A DNA stretch of 64,000 nt from a virus. Made by a program: the position numbers and the translations under genes. Of this stretch, positions 48,687 through 57,602 are shown in pieces. The DNA lies in the IMG/VR virus record IMGVR_UViG_3300043425_001673, positions 1 through 64,000 of that record, one strand, 5' to 3'. The notes under the pieces were generated by a model. It had not been told where the DNA came from, searched no databases, and worked only from the letters and a program-made list of their open reading frames with translations. Numbering within the stretch: the first letter of the stretch is position 1; the number at the start of each line of letters is the position of its first letter.

Positions 48687-49257
48687 CAAGGATTACGTTC
48701 TCATGGGATTGCCGGAAAGATTCCGCAATGCCAACTGGGCTTTCATGCAAAAACATGGACTGGCATCCGATTTTGAAAAATATTTGCGAAACTTATCACT
48801 TGCCAAGGAGCAGGGAATAGGTTGTTTTATAGGTGGAATTCCATCTTCAGGAAAAAGTTACAGTGCTGCCGTGATTGCAAAGGCATTTCGGCAGAATTTT
48901 TTTTCTGTGCAATGGCTTGATGCAATTGAAGGCTATCAGCTTTTATCGTGGAATCGTGATTTTCCCGATGCTGAATATGGGACCTGGATGACAAGAGCGC
49001 TGGCAGTCGATCTTTTGATTGTGGATAACTTTGGTGCTGAGAAAGCAACGAATAGAACCAAAATCCTGCTTGATGTTGTGAAGAGAAGAGTTGATTTAAA
49101 ACTTCCAACTGTCCTCACAACAACACAAACACCAAATCAGCTTTCCGTTACTTATGATGGTGAGTCCATGGCCTGGATCAAGGATGCAATGAAGGTTGTC
49201 GAATTGAAAAAGAGAATCGAAAGTGAAAACAAAAAATTCATAGCGGATAATTTTTAA
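48670..49257 (+). CDS. DnaC-like helicase loader ATPase
   Basis: 195 residues. P-loop GGIPSSGKS near residues 55-63, Walker B LLIVDNFGAE near 114-123, and a sensor-type TTTQTPNQL after it, as in DnaC/IstB-type AAA+ loaders. The gene is directly before the DnaB-like helicase with two bases between, the expected order for a loader and its helicase. Confidence 0.8.
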   Translation: MKSLNDKDYVLMGLPERFRNANWAFMQKHGLASDFEKYLRNLSLAKEQGIGCFIGGIPSSGKSYSAAVIAKAFRQNFFSVQWLDAIEGYQLLSWNRDFPDAEYGTWMTRALAVDLLIVDNFGAEKATNRTKILLDVVKRRVDLKLPTVLTTTQTPNQLSVTYDGESMAWIKDAMKVVELKKRIESENKKFIADNF

Positions 49258-49258
49258 G

Positions 49259-50551
49259 ATGGATCTTGATCGCGGACTTCTTGCAGCGGTAATTCGGGAG
49301 CAGGATTTTTCGGCTTTTCAGAAGATCAGCCAGGAAATGATTCAGGGTGATTCGATAGCAGCCTATCGTTTCATTGAAGCCTACTATCTTCAGTATCAAA
49401 AAATTCCGAGCTATGACCTGATCCTGAATCAGACCAACATAGATTTGATTCAGGGGATAAATCTCAGGGAACCATCGGATTTTTTCGTTGATAAAATCAA
49501 GGAAAGGTATTTCTGGTTCAAGGCCAGGGATGGTGCGCAAAGCCTTGTGGCTGCTCTTGAAAGACAGGACAGCATTCAAAACATCAAGGCCATTCTAACG
49601 AGGATGCTTCATCAAGAACTTTATGATGCATCATCATCCGATAGTCTTCCGAGAAGTATTTTCAATAACGGCGATGAGATTCTGCGTGAGTATGAGAGAG
49701 CGAAACTTGAGGGTTTGACAGGTGTTCCAACTCCATGGCCAACAGTCAATCGCATGACCATGGGTTGGCAGCCTGAAGATTTTACTCTTTTTGTGAGTAG
49801 GCCAGGATCGGGTAAAACATTTTTGTTGATAGCCATTTTGCTGCATGCTTGGGAGTGTGGCTATAAAGTTATGCTTTTCAGTACGGAAATGAAGATTCTC
49901 GCTTTGAAGAGACGTGTCATGGCGCTTCTTACAAAACTTTCATATTCATTGATTAAAGCTGGAAGGCTTTCGCCAAGTGAATACGAAATATTTAAAGATA
50001 CTTTGCATAATTTTTCCGCTGATGATCGGTTCCTGGTTGTCGGCAACGACACCACTTTGAAGCGAAGCATCATCGAGCAGAACATAGCTATGGGAAAGCC
50101 GGATCTTGTCGGCATTGATGGTTATTACATGGTTGAAGATGATATGGAAAAGCATCAAAAGGATGATCGTGGCGCAATCTGGAAAGTCGGAAAAAAAATT
50201 GCTAAAAAATATCAGGTTCCTCTTCTCGTGACGCATCAGTTAAACCGAAAACCTCAACATGAAAAGCCGGGACAAAAACCCACTCTTGACAGGCTTGCTC
50301 ATTCCGATGCTGCGGGCATGTATGCGGACTTTGTCTTTTCCATCTGGCAGACAGAGGAAATGTTCAACGACAAAAGACTTGGCTTGAACCCAATGAAGAC
50401 TCGGGATTCGGAATTGAAGGATGCGATCGAAATAAGATGGGACCTTACCAATGGAAACTTCACGGAAATAGATCGCAACGCAGTAACCTCAGAAACCTCG
50501 CAGGTGGTGGACTACACGCAGCCTCAAGAAATTTCTGATATTCCTTTTTGA
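49259..50551 (+). CDS. DnaB-like replicative helicase
   Basis: 430 residues. N-terminal helical domain, then the RecA-like core: Walker A SRPGSGKT at about residues 180-187, STEMKILALKRRVMALLT, a walker B-like LVGIDGYYMVEDD near 282, and LLVTHQLNRKP near 323. This is the ring helicase that unwinds DNA at the fork. The extreme C-terminus is EISDIPF, the same kind of ending as bacterial SSB tails. Preceded by its loader and followed by the primase. Confidence 0.9.
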   Translation: MDLDRGLLAAVIREQDFSAFQKISQEMIQGDSIAAYRFIEAYYLQYQKIPSYDLILNQTNIDLIQGINLREPSDFFVDKIKERYFWFKARDGAQSLVAALERQDSIQNIKAILTRMLHQELYDASSSDSLPRSIFNNGDEILREYERAKLEGLTGVPTPWPTVNRMTMGWQPEDFTLFVSRPGSGKTFLLIAILLHAWECGYKVMLFSTEMKILALKRRVMALLTKLSYSLIKAGRLSPSEYEIFKDTLHNFSADDRFLVVGNDTTLKRSIIEQNIAMGKPDLVGIDGYYMVEDDMEKHQKDDRGAIWKVGKKIAKKYQVPLLVTHQLNRKPQHEKPGQKPTLDRLAHSDAAGMYADFVFSIWQTEEMFNDKRLGLNPMKTRDSELKDAIEIRWDLTNGNFTEIDRNAVTSETSQVVDYTQPQEISDIPF

Positions 50552-50558
50552 GAAAAAA

Positions 50559-51659
50559 ATGGACGCACAAGGCATCGAGCATATATTGCGTGAACTCGGT
50601 TCTGAGAAGATCAGAACCAAAAACAATACGGTTCATGCGACCTGTCCTTATGCGCCTTATGCGCATCAAAAAGGAAAGGACTCTCATCCGAGTTTCGGTG
50701 TTGAAATCAATAGTGCCGGGACATCCAAGTGGGGTTGTTTTGCCTGTGCGAACGGAGCCAACCAAACGTATTCGCTGATTTATCGCTTCAGGGATTATAC
50801 GGGGATATTCAGGCAGGATTTGATCGACTACATCAAGGAGCGCGAGGGGGAAAGCCTGAGCTATAAGCTTTCAAAAATGGAATGGCGTCCTGCAAAACGG
50901 GTTGAGAATCCTCAATACGTATCCTCGCGTGTGCCTGACTATGAGCCAAAATTCGATATCAAGGATTATGCAGAAGTCCTTTCCTATCTGCCGACCTATG
51001 CCATGGAAAGAGGAATCACACCGCAGCTGGCCATGCGCTGGAAACTGGGCTGGCTCAGGGCTGGCATGCAGCTGGCAGATGGTTATATCGCAAATTACGA
51101 CAGACTTTTTTTCACGATCATCGACCATGAGCAGAGGATGATAGGCTGGTCGGGACGCCTGATTCAATCCTTTCCGGCTGATTATGCCTATGCACCACCG
51201 AAGTATCATCATGCGCCTGAAATCAAAAAGGAGAAGTATCTTTACGGTGAAAACCTGATCGACACGAAGCTGAGGATTGGTTTCGTCGTCGAGAGTTTCA
51301 TGGACGTGTTGAATTTGGCTGGGTTTGGCTGGAAAAATGTCTTGGCGATTATGGGAGCAAATGCTAGCTTTACGCAATTATCAAAGCTGGCAAAATGGTT
51401 CGATCACGTTTATGTCCTAAGACATGCGGACCAAGCTGGTTTTGAAATGGCTGAAAGACTTAAAGCACAGTTAAAGACCATTGGTGTTCAATGTGAAGTT
51501 ATAGAGCCGTTGCCGGAAAGAAAAGATGCTGGCGAGTGGACAAGGCAGGAAGCCGATTGTGTACTTCAAAATCTAGGGATTGATTATGGTGTCAACGCAC
51601 AAGTTGAAGAAAAAAGCAGAGAGGGAGAAGGAAAAGCAGAAACTCATGCGAATGAGTGA
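50559..51659 (+). CDS. DnaG-like primase
   Basis: 366 residues. N-terminal zinc-ribbon: ATCPYAPYAHQKGKDSHPSF, then WGCFACANG. The Toprim core starts near residue 245 with GFVVESFMDVLNLAGF (catalytic Glu), followed by LRHADQAGFEMAERL, where the canonical DxD appears as HxD. A missing first Asp is unusual; the fold is still clear. It makes RNA primers for the lagging strand with the helicase encoded before it. Confidence 0.85.
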   Translation: MDAQGIEHILRELGSEKIRTKNNTVHATCPYAPYAHQKGKDSHPSFGVEINSAGTSKWGCFACANGANQTYSLIYRFRDYTGIFRQDLIDYIKEREGESLSYKLSKMEWRPAKRVENPQYVSSRVPDYEPKFDIKDYAEVLSYLPTYAMERGITPQLAMRWKLGWLRAGMQLADGYIANYDRLFFTIIDHEQRMIGWSGRLIQSFPADYAYAPPKYHHAPEIKKEKYLYGENLIDTKLRIGFVVESFMDVLNLAGFGWKNVLAIMGANASFTQLSKLAKWFDHVYVLRHADQAGFEMAERLKAQLKTIGVQCEVIEPLPERKDAGEWTRQEADCVLQNLGIDYGVNAQVEEKSREGEGKAETHANE

Positions 51660-52206
51660 GCAGCGTTTAAAGCAGGTAAACCCGCCGACTTTCAATTTTA
51701 AGGAAAGTGATCTTCTCGTTTTGCAGCAAACTGTCAAGCAGCTTGTTTCTGCAAACAACAATCATCATGATATAATCAAGGAAGTTGAGACATCGCTTAA
51801 GGAAAAAGTGATCCAGTCTCATATCATGTGTCAGGTGATTCTCAAAATTCTTGTCGATAAAGGTCTGACGACAGTCGAGGAAGTTGATGATCTTACCCGG
51901 CAGGCTCAGACCAAGGATTCCGGGTATGTGAAAAAGAAAGGTCCAGCGAAAAGCGGGGACCTTCTTTTAATTTCATTCATGCTCTATGATTCGGCAGGTG
52001 AACTGGTTGAGGATCGCTCAAAAGAGGTTCTTGCATACAATCTGGGCAGTGGAGGACTTCCATGTGATGCTCAGCTTGAGGGTATTGTTGAACGTGAAAC
52101 AAGGCATTTGACGGTGGTGTTTGGTGAAAACTTTACCCACAAACATCTAATTGGTCATGAGTTGATGCTGCATCTTACTTGTCATGATGTGCAGGTCAAA
52201 GCTTGA
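51586..52206 (+). CDS. Unknown protein with possible FKBP/SlyD-like end
   Basis: 206 residues from ATG 51586, overlapping the primase gene by 74 bases. First half is a charged helical region. The second half (SGDLLLISFMLYDSAGELVEDRSKEVLAYNLGSGGL and then HLIGHELMLHLTCHDVQ) follows the strand plan of FKBP-type peptidyl-prolyl isomerases (compare GD-strand-Y-DG-G and the LG-x-G turn). Key aromatic pocket residues cannot be placed, so the call is weak. Confidence 0.5.
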   Translation: MVSTHKLKKKAEREKEKQKLMRMSEQRLKQVNPPTFNFKESDLLVLQQTVKQLVSANNNHHDIIKEVETSLKEKVIQSHIMCQVILKILVDKGLTTVEEVDDLTRQAQTKDSGYVKKKGPAKSGDLLLISFMLYDSAGELVEDRSKEVLAYNLGSGGLPCDAQLEGIVERETRHLTVVFGENFTHKHLIGHELMLHLTCHDVQVKA

Positions 52207-52237
52207 CTTTTCCCACTCCAAAAAGGGGAAAAGCCGA

Positions 52238-52798
52238 ATGGGATTGAATGAATGTGCTTTTTTACTGATGTCGTGCATAAGCCTTGTGAAGCCCTTGAAA
52301 AAGGACCTTTCACATCTGGATAACCAGGAAATCAAAAGGTATAACCTCGCTATCAATGAAGCAGCACTGCGTTACAACATAAGTCCTTATCTTTTGCTGG
52401 CCATTTTCAAGGTTGAATCCAACTTTGGACGCAACATGGTTTCGCAGACCAATGATCACGGACCTATGCAAATCAATACGTGGTGGTTCAGGCGTCTTGG
52501 AATCAGCAAGAAAACGGTCCGCAGTCCAGAGGGAGCGATGGTGGTCGCAGCCAAGATTTTGGATTATGCGCGTGAAGACCAGGGAAAAAACCGCAGGTGC
52601 TGGTGGTCGGCATACCATAGTGTGACGCCTGAGTATCGAAGGATATATGAAGCCAGCATTTTAAAAGCTTTGCGAGATATGGGATTTCGTGCAAACTGTA
52701 GCTCAGAGTTTTTAAACAGTTATTTGTCTGCTCTTGAGGTTACTGCTCAGCTTCGCGTTGACGCAGGCGCAATTTTGGCATCACATAATCCCGAGTGA
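52238..52798 (+). CDS. Lytic transglycosylase (SLT domain)
   Basis: About 186 residues from ATG 52238, with AGGGG eleven bases upstream; an in-frame start at 52184 is less supported. Catalytic Glu E60 in IFKVESNFGRN, followed by NDHGPMQIN and a later AYHSVTPEYRRIY segment, is the soluble lytic transglycosylase signature. A short hydrophobic start (CAFLLMSCISLV) includes a lipobox-like SC. It cuts peptidoglycan glycan strands, for cell entry or lysis. Location among replication genes suggests lysis or a structural tail lysin. Confidence 0.8.
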   Translation: MGLNECAFLLMSCISLVKPLKKDLSHLDNQEIKRYNLAINEAALRYNISPYLLLAIFKVESNFGRNMVSQTNDHGPMQINTWWFRRLGISKKTVRSPEGAMVVAAKILDYAREDQGKNRRCWWSAYHSVTPEYRRIYEASILKALRDMGFRANCSSEFLNSYLSALEVTAQLRVDAGAILASHNPE

Positions 52799-52809
52799 AT
52801 TTGAGTTCA
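52796..52809. promoter_or_regulatory. Palindromic site 5 (TGAATTTGAGTTCA)
   Basis: 14-bp near-palindrome spanning the stop of the transglycosylase gene and ending five bases before the ATG of the glycosyltransferase at 52815. A member of the five-site family. Confidence 0.55.
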
Positions 52810-52814
52810 GTCAC

Positions 52815-55106
52815 ATGCGTATTTTGTTTTATGCTAAGAGTCCTGATGCGACAGAGGTTTATAGGGTTCAGATTCCAGGCAAGTATCTTGCGAGAAAGCC
52901 TGGGATCGAAGTCCGCATGACTTACGCTGAAAAGCATCCCAAGTTTCCTGATTCCGGTGTGAAAAATCATGACATTCAGTGGGCTGATGCGATCATCTTT
53001 CAAAGGCCAGCGACTGAACTTGTTCTGAACGTTCTGAAAATCATCAAAAATAACCATCCTGACAAAATCATCCTGCTCGACTACGACGACGACTATTACA
53101 GCGTTCCAACCTGGAATCCTGGATATACCTTCATTCGAGTCAATGAGAAGTTCTGGCCACAGTTTCCGGCTCTCGTCGATGGAGTTATCACATCGACCGA
53201 GCCTTTGGCTGATGTCTTCAGACAAAAAACGGACAAGCCGATAACGGTGATTCCGAACGGATTCGATTTTGAGGAATTTGATCAGATAGAGTCAGCGCCG
53301 GATCTTTTCATTGAAAACCCTGGCTACGACAAGAAGGCAAACAAGTCCTATCGAAACTACAGTCTGAACCTCAATGAGTTTCGAGCGGTCCAGGAAGGCA
53401 GGCATCTGATCACCTGGGCTGGTTCAAGATTTCACTTCATGGATCTTGAATACATTGCAGAGGACGTGAAAAAGATCATCAAGGAACGCAGTGATGTGAA
53501 CTTCATGTTTGTCAGTTATTTGCAGGCGAACGTGCTGAAGGATGCACCACCAAACAGAATTTACAGCACAGCCGGAATGAGTCCTGTGTCAAGATTCTAT
53601 GGCCTTTTGAAGGCGCTTGATTCGGACATCATGCTGGCACCGCTTGATCCTTGTCAGTTTAACCGGAGTAAGTGTGTTGTTGGGGGAACCAGAGTAGTCA
53701 CAAGAAATGGCATATTTGAAATTAAAGATTTGGTTCCCCATAGAATTAACGATGCCATTACACCTATTGAAACATCAGTATGGGTTGATCAGGATCAAAA
53801 TTGGAAAGCTGCTAAGGCTTCTTATTTTGCTCTGAATCAAGCAACAATTAAACTTCAGACATCATTTGGATATGAGATAGAAGGTACTGAAGATCATCGC
53901 ATTCAAAATAAGGACGGTGACTGGGTAAAGCTTTCTGATTTTCGACTAGGTGATGAGATTAAATTATCGCCATTTGAATTTCCTGAAGTTCCTTATCAAA
54001 TGACGCAATGGCCATTTATGACGAGCAGGGTTGAATTGAATTTCCCTGATTTTGAGGCATTGAATTGCGCCAAGTTGATTATAAACGAAGATTGGGGACG
54101 GCTATTAGGTTATATTCTTGGTGATGGTTATATGAATGGAGTCAATCGTGTTCAGATAAGTTGTACGAGTGATCATACTGATGTGATTGAAGATGTAGAG
54201 AGACTTTTTCATTCAATTGGTTTGCGATCATTTAGATCACAAAAAAAGCCGAAAAAAACAGCCAAAGGCGTGGATATAGTGGTAACAAGCACTCATCTTA
54301 TGCGATGGCTCAAACATCATAATTTGATAGGTCCAAAAGGGAAGGTTTTTAGAATTCCAGAATTTATAATGAAAAGTCCAAAGTCGGTTATCTGTGAGTT
54401 TTTGAGGGGATTGTTTGAGTCTGATGGTTATACTGTTGAGCATGATCAGTGTCTTGTTGGTCTGACAAGTAAAAGTAGAGAACTTTTACAGGATGTGCAA
54501 TTTTTGTTATTAGGCTTTGGTATCAAATCAAAGATTGTATCCAAGAAGATTAAACTTCAACAATGGTTAGAGCCAAGGCATTATTGGGAGTTACAACTTC
54601 GGTCTAAATCATCTCGAATTTTCCATGAGAAAATAAATTTTATTTCCTGTAAAAAGCGTGAAAAATTAGCTGTTCGGACTAAGTCAAAGCCAAGCAACAG
54701 AACTGATGATTGGGATTGGTCTGACAGTGTTGTATCCATACAAAAATCAGTGGCAGATGTTTTTGACATCACTGTTCCTGGTCCTAATTATTATCTTGCA
54801 AATGGTTTTGTGAGCCATAACAGCAATTTAAAAATTTTGGAAATGATGGCACTTAAGGCTTTCCCGGTTTGCAGCCGTTGGGATGCCTATGAGGATGATC
54901 TTGATCCAGAACTGAACGACGACACTACGCATGGACTTTTGGTCGGCTATGAGCGTGGTGATTGGTATCGCGCAATGAATGAAGCCTTGGAGCGATCCAG
55001 GGACAAATCCTTCAAGGCAGTCAATGACGCTTATGTGAGAGCAACGCACGATGCGAGTCTGCGTTCAGATTTATACATCTCATTCATCGAAAGTTTGAAA
55101 AAATGA
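52815..55106 (+). CDS. Glycosyltransferase interrupted by an intein
   Basis: 763 residues with an intein of 383 residues; the spliced protein is about 380 residues. Chosen start ATG 52815 because the longer frame runs through the palindromic site. The extein resembles GT4-type sugar transferases: MRILFYAKSPDATEVYRVQIPGKYLARK, DYDDDYYSVPTWNPGY, VITSTEPLADVFRQKT, IPNGFDFEEF. The intein splits the conserved late motif so that FNRSK joins SNLKILEMMALKAFPV. It probably transfers a sugar made with the phage's dTDP-sugar genes and works beside the GT2-GT9 protein downstream. Confidence 0.8.
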   Translation: MRILFYAKSPDATEVYRVQIPGKYLARKPGIEVRMTYAEKHPKFPDSGVKNHDIQWADAIIFQRPATELVLNVLKIIKNNHPDKIILLDYDDDYYSVPTWNPGYTFIRVNEKFWPQFPALVDGVITSTEPLADVFRQKTDKPITVIPNGFDFEEFDQIESAPDLFIENPGYDKKANKSYRNYSLNLNEFRAVQEGRHLITWAGSRFHFMDLEYIAEDVKKIIKERSDVNFMFVSYLQANVLKDAPPNRIYSTAGMSPVSRFYGLLKALDSDIMLAPLDPCQFNRSKCVVGGTRVVTRNGIFEIKDLVPHRINDAITPIETSVWVDQDQNWKAAKASYFALNQATIKLQTSFGYEIEGTEDHRIQNKDGDWVKLSDFRLGDEIKLSPFEFPEVPYQMTQWPFMTSRVELNFPDFEALNCAKLIINEDWGRLLGYILGDGYMNGVNRVQISCTSDHTDVIEDVERLFHSIGLRSFRSQKKPKKTAKGVDIVVTSTHLMRWLKHHNLIGPKGKVFRIPEFIMKSPKSVICEFLRGLFESDGYTVEHDQCLVGLTSKSRELLQDVQFLLLGFGIKSKIVSKKIKLQQWLEPRHYWELQLRSKSSRIFHEKINFISCKKREKLAVRTKSKPSNRTDDWDWSDSVVSIQKSVADVFDITVPGPNYYLANGFVSHNSNLKILEMMALKAFPVCSRWDAYEDDLDPELNDDTTHGLLVGYERGDWYRAMNEALERSRDKSFKAVNDAYVRATHDASLRSDLYISFIESLKK
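53673..54821 (+). mobile_element. Intein with LAGLIDADG endonuclease
   Basis: 383 residues, from Cys at 53673 to His-Asn ending at 54821, followed by Ser of the C-extein. Splicing blocks are intact: CVVGGTRVV start, EGTEDHRIQ (block B Thr-x-x-His), VFDITVPG and FVSHN ending. LAGLIDADG motifs appear as LLGYILGDGYM near intein residue 150 and FLRGLFESDGY near 245, each with an acidic residue. DNA is more AT-rich than the extein. It inserts at a conserved site, as homing inteins do. Confidence 0.9.
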
Positions 55107-57403
55107 AATACTCGCTCATTATTCCGACTGTAAAGCAGACAGAACTTGTGCGGTCCTGTATCGAGAAGATTAAAAAATTTGAAGTGAAGGACACCTATGA
55201 AATCATAGTTGTCGATGATGGTAGTGATTACAACACTCAGATTTGGCTGCGTGGTTATTGTCAAAAGCATGAAGTGAAATTCATTGCAAAAGAGGATAAC
55301 CGTGGTTTTGCGCACACGGTCAACACCGGGCTGCGTGAGGCCAAGGGTGAGTATCTGATTCTGGTCAATAACGACATCGAATGGCTGAAGCCGATTCTTT
55401 GGAAGTTTGATCAGATATTCCAGGCCAATTCCGCTATCGGTGTCATTGGTGCGAAGCTGATGTTTCCCCCTGGTGAAATCGTTCAGCATGCCGGGGTTTG
55501 TCGTGTTGGCAAGACCGCACATTTCGTTCATATCAACAAGCAAAGTCCGCGCAATCATCCAAGTGTCAATGTCAGTCGATACTTTGAAAGCGTGACTGGT
55601 GCGCTCTACGGCATCAGGCGTGAGGCTTTTGAGAAAATCGGTTACTGGAACGAGAACTATTTTTTAAGCTGCGAGGATACGGAATACTCCCTGAGAGCAT
55701 GGCAGGCTGGTTATCGGGTGTTCTATTCCCATGAGATTGAAGCCATTCATCATGAGGGATACACCAGGGGTAATACCGATCACACCAAAAAGGTGAAAGG
55801 TCTTGTCTGGTTTCAAAAGGAGCGTGAAACGCTTCCAAAGTTTTATGAGGATGTGAAGCGCTATAACCTGGACGCGATTTCCTCAACCGTTCATAGGCTG
55901 AACTCCGACACCAAAGCTGCAGCTGAAAATGTTCCGATTCAGCAGCCGCCACGAAAACCCAAAAAGCTGGAAGTCGGCTGTGGCAATTTCCCGCAGCCCG
56001 GTTACATTCATCTTGATGTGCGGAAATTTGATCACATTGATGTTGTCTGTGACTTTTCCAAGGAAAAGCTGCCGTTCCCTGATAATGACCTGGATGAAAT
56101 TCTATCGAATCATTCCATCGAGCATATCAGCTGGCGACTGCTTCCCCATGTTATCGGTGAATGGTTCAGAACGCTGCGTCCAGGCGGTCGCGTATTTTTC
56201 AGAACGCCGGATCTTGAGTTCATTTGCCGAACCTATCTTCAAAGCAAGACCACGCCAGAGCATCCCAACGATGAAGGCTGGGTGAGGGACCATTACGGTG
56301 CGGTGAGTCCTGCATGGTGGGCCAACATCAAGCTGTTTGCTGGTCAGGACTATCCCAGCAATTTTCATTTCCTGGCTTTTGATTTTGAAATGGCCAAGCT
56401 GGTTTTGGAAAAGCATGGCTTTGTGCGGGTGAAAAGACTTCAGATTGAGCCTGTCTTTAGTCCTGGGGAACTTCAGATTGAAGCCTATAAGCCTGACGGC
56501 TCTCTCGCTGTTCCTGAAATCAGCATCAATCGCATTCTGGTCAAAAGACGTGCTGCCATGGGTGATGTCGTTCTCACAACTCCGATCGTAAGACGCCTAA
56601 GGGAAATTCACGGACCTGATGCGATCATAGATGTGGCAAGCGACTGTGGCTCAGTCTATGTCGGCAATCCTTATGTCAATGGGGTTTACGGCAACAATCA
56701 TTCGCCGAATGGATACAGTCAGGTGATCGACCTGAACTTTGCCTACGAGAAAAAACCTGAGCAGCATGTCATAGAGAGTTATACGGAAGTCGCATTTCCG
56801 AATGGAGTCGATGGAACCTATGACAAACGTACTGAGATTTTTCCGACCGACCAGGACAGGGATATCATCCTTGAAAAGCTGAAGGCGAACGGACTTAATC
56901 CTGAACGCTGCATTGTGATGCATCCTGCTGTGAGTTGGAAAAATCGAACATGGCCAAAGGATCGCTGGCAGAAGACCGCTGAACTTCTGGCCAAGGAGGA
57001 TTACAAGATCATAGTCCTTGGAGCCGGTGCTGATCATAAATGGCAGGCACCAGGAGTCTTTGATTTAAGCGGTAAACTGACGATACAGCAGATTGCATAT
57101 CTGATCGGCATGTCGGCTTGTTTCGTGGGGAGCGATTCAGGTCTGCTTCATGTTGCGGGCACAACCAAAACGCCAATCGTCGGGATTTTCACCAGCGCAA
57201 AAGGTGAATGGCGGGTTCCTTTCAGAAATGGCGAATATGGGGGGGATTGCAGCATAGTCAAACCCTCCATTGAGTGCTATGGTTGTCTCGCAAAAGAGAA
57301 CCGGCCAGCGGTCTTCTGTGATTGCAGGCGCGGTGATTACGCTTGTTTGGCTCAGATTACTCCCGAGATGGTTGTGAAAGCCGTTAAGGAGTTTTTGGTA
57401 TGA
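55103..57403 (+). CDS. Three-domain glycan enzyme: GT2, methyltransferase, GT9
   Basis: 766 residues. Residues 1-260 are a GT2 glycosyltransferase (SLIIPTVKQTELVRSC, IIVVDDGSDY, YLILVNNDIEWL). Residues 290-455 form a class I SAM-methyltransferase-like domain (KLEVGCGNFPQPGYIHLDV, NHSIEHISW, RPGGRVFFRTPD). Residues 475-766 are a GT9 heptosyltransferase-type domain (RRAAMGDVVLTTPIVRRLRE, MHPAVSWKNRTWPKDRW, FVGSDSGLLHVAGTTKTPIVGIF). Fused enzymes would add and decorate sugars in one place. Acceptors may be DNA, virion or host surface; the sequence does not show which. Start overlaps the previous stop by four bases. Confidence 0.8.
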   Translation: MKYSLIIPTVKQTELVRSCIEKIKKFEVKDTYEIIVVDDGSDYNTQIWLRGYCQKHEVKFIAKEDNRGFAHTVNTGLREAKGEYLILVNNDIEWLKPILWKFDQIFQANSAIGVIGAKLMFPPGEIVQHAGVCRVGKTAHFVHINKQSPRNHPSVNVSRYFESVTGALYGIRREAFEKIGYWNENYFLSCEDTEYSLRAWQAGYRVFYSHEIEAIHHEGYTRGNTDHTKKVKGLVWFQKERETLPKFYEDVKRYNLDAISSTVHRLNSDTKAAAENVPIQQPPRKPKKLEVGCGNFPQPGYIHLDVRKFDHIDVVCDFSKEKLPFPDNDLDEILSNHSIEHISWRLLPHVIGEWFRTLRPGGRVFFRTPDLEFICRTYLQSKTTPEHPNDEGWVRDHYGAVSPAWWANIKLFAGQDYPSNFHFLAFDFEMAKLVLEKHGFVRVKRLQIEPVFSPGELQIEAYKPDGSLAVPEISINRILVKRRAAMGDVVLTTPIVRRLREIHGPDAIIDVASDCGSVYVGNPYVNGVYGNNHSPNGYSQVIDLNFAYEKKPEQHVIESYTEVAFPNGVDGTYDKRTEIFPTDQDRDIILEKLKANGLNPERCIVMHPAVSWKNRTWPKDRWQKTAELLAKEDYKIIVLGAGADHKWQAPGVFDLSGKLTIQQIAYLIGMSACFVGSDSGLLHVAGTTKTPIVGIFTSAKGEWRVPFRNGEYGGDCSIVKPSIECYGCLAKENRPAVFCDCRRGDYACLAQITPEMVVKAVKEFLV

Positions 57404-57591
57404 TGAACACTGAAGCGATGTATTATTTGCTTCTGGTTTTGGTTTTTTTTATAGGATTTATTCTTGGTGCGATTGTGGTGCTTTGGAATTTTGCAAAGGA
57501 CAAAAGCATTGCCCGTATTGGTGAAGATGATGTCATTGTAAAAAAATCAGAGTTGGAGCATTTTAAAAGACGTTACGTTGAACATGATTGA
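57400..57591 (+). CDS. Small single-pass membrane protein
   Basis: 63 residues, ATG 57400 coupled to the previous stop. One long transmembrane segment (AMYYLLLVLVFFIGFILGAI region) and a charged C-terminal tail. No signal motif. Could anchor the glycan enzyme or act as a small holin or antiholin; unproven. Confidence 0.55.
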   Translation: MMNTEAMYYLLLVLVFFIGFILGAIVVLWNFAKDKSIARIGEDDVIVKKSELEHFKRRYVEHD

Positions 57592-57602
57592 AAGGATTTG
57601 TA

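Noticed and set aside
53673-54821. Group I intron with homing endonuclease
   Set aside because: Frame is open throughout with protein-splicing blocks at both ends; this is an intein.
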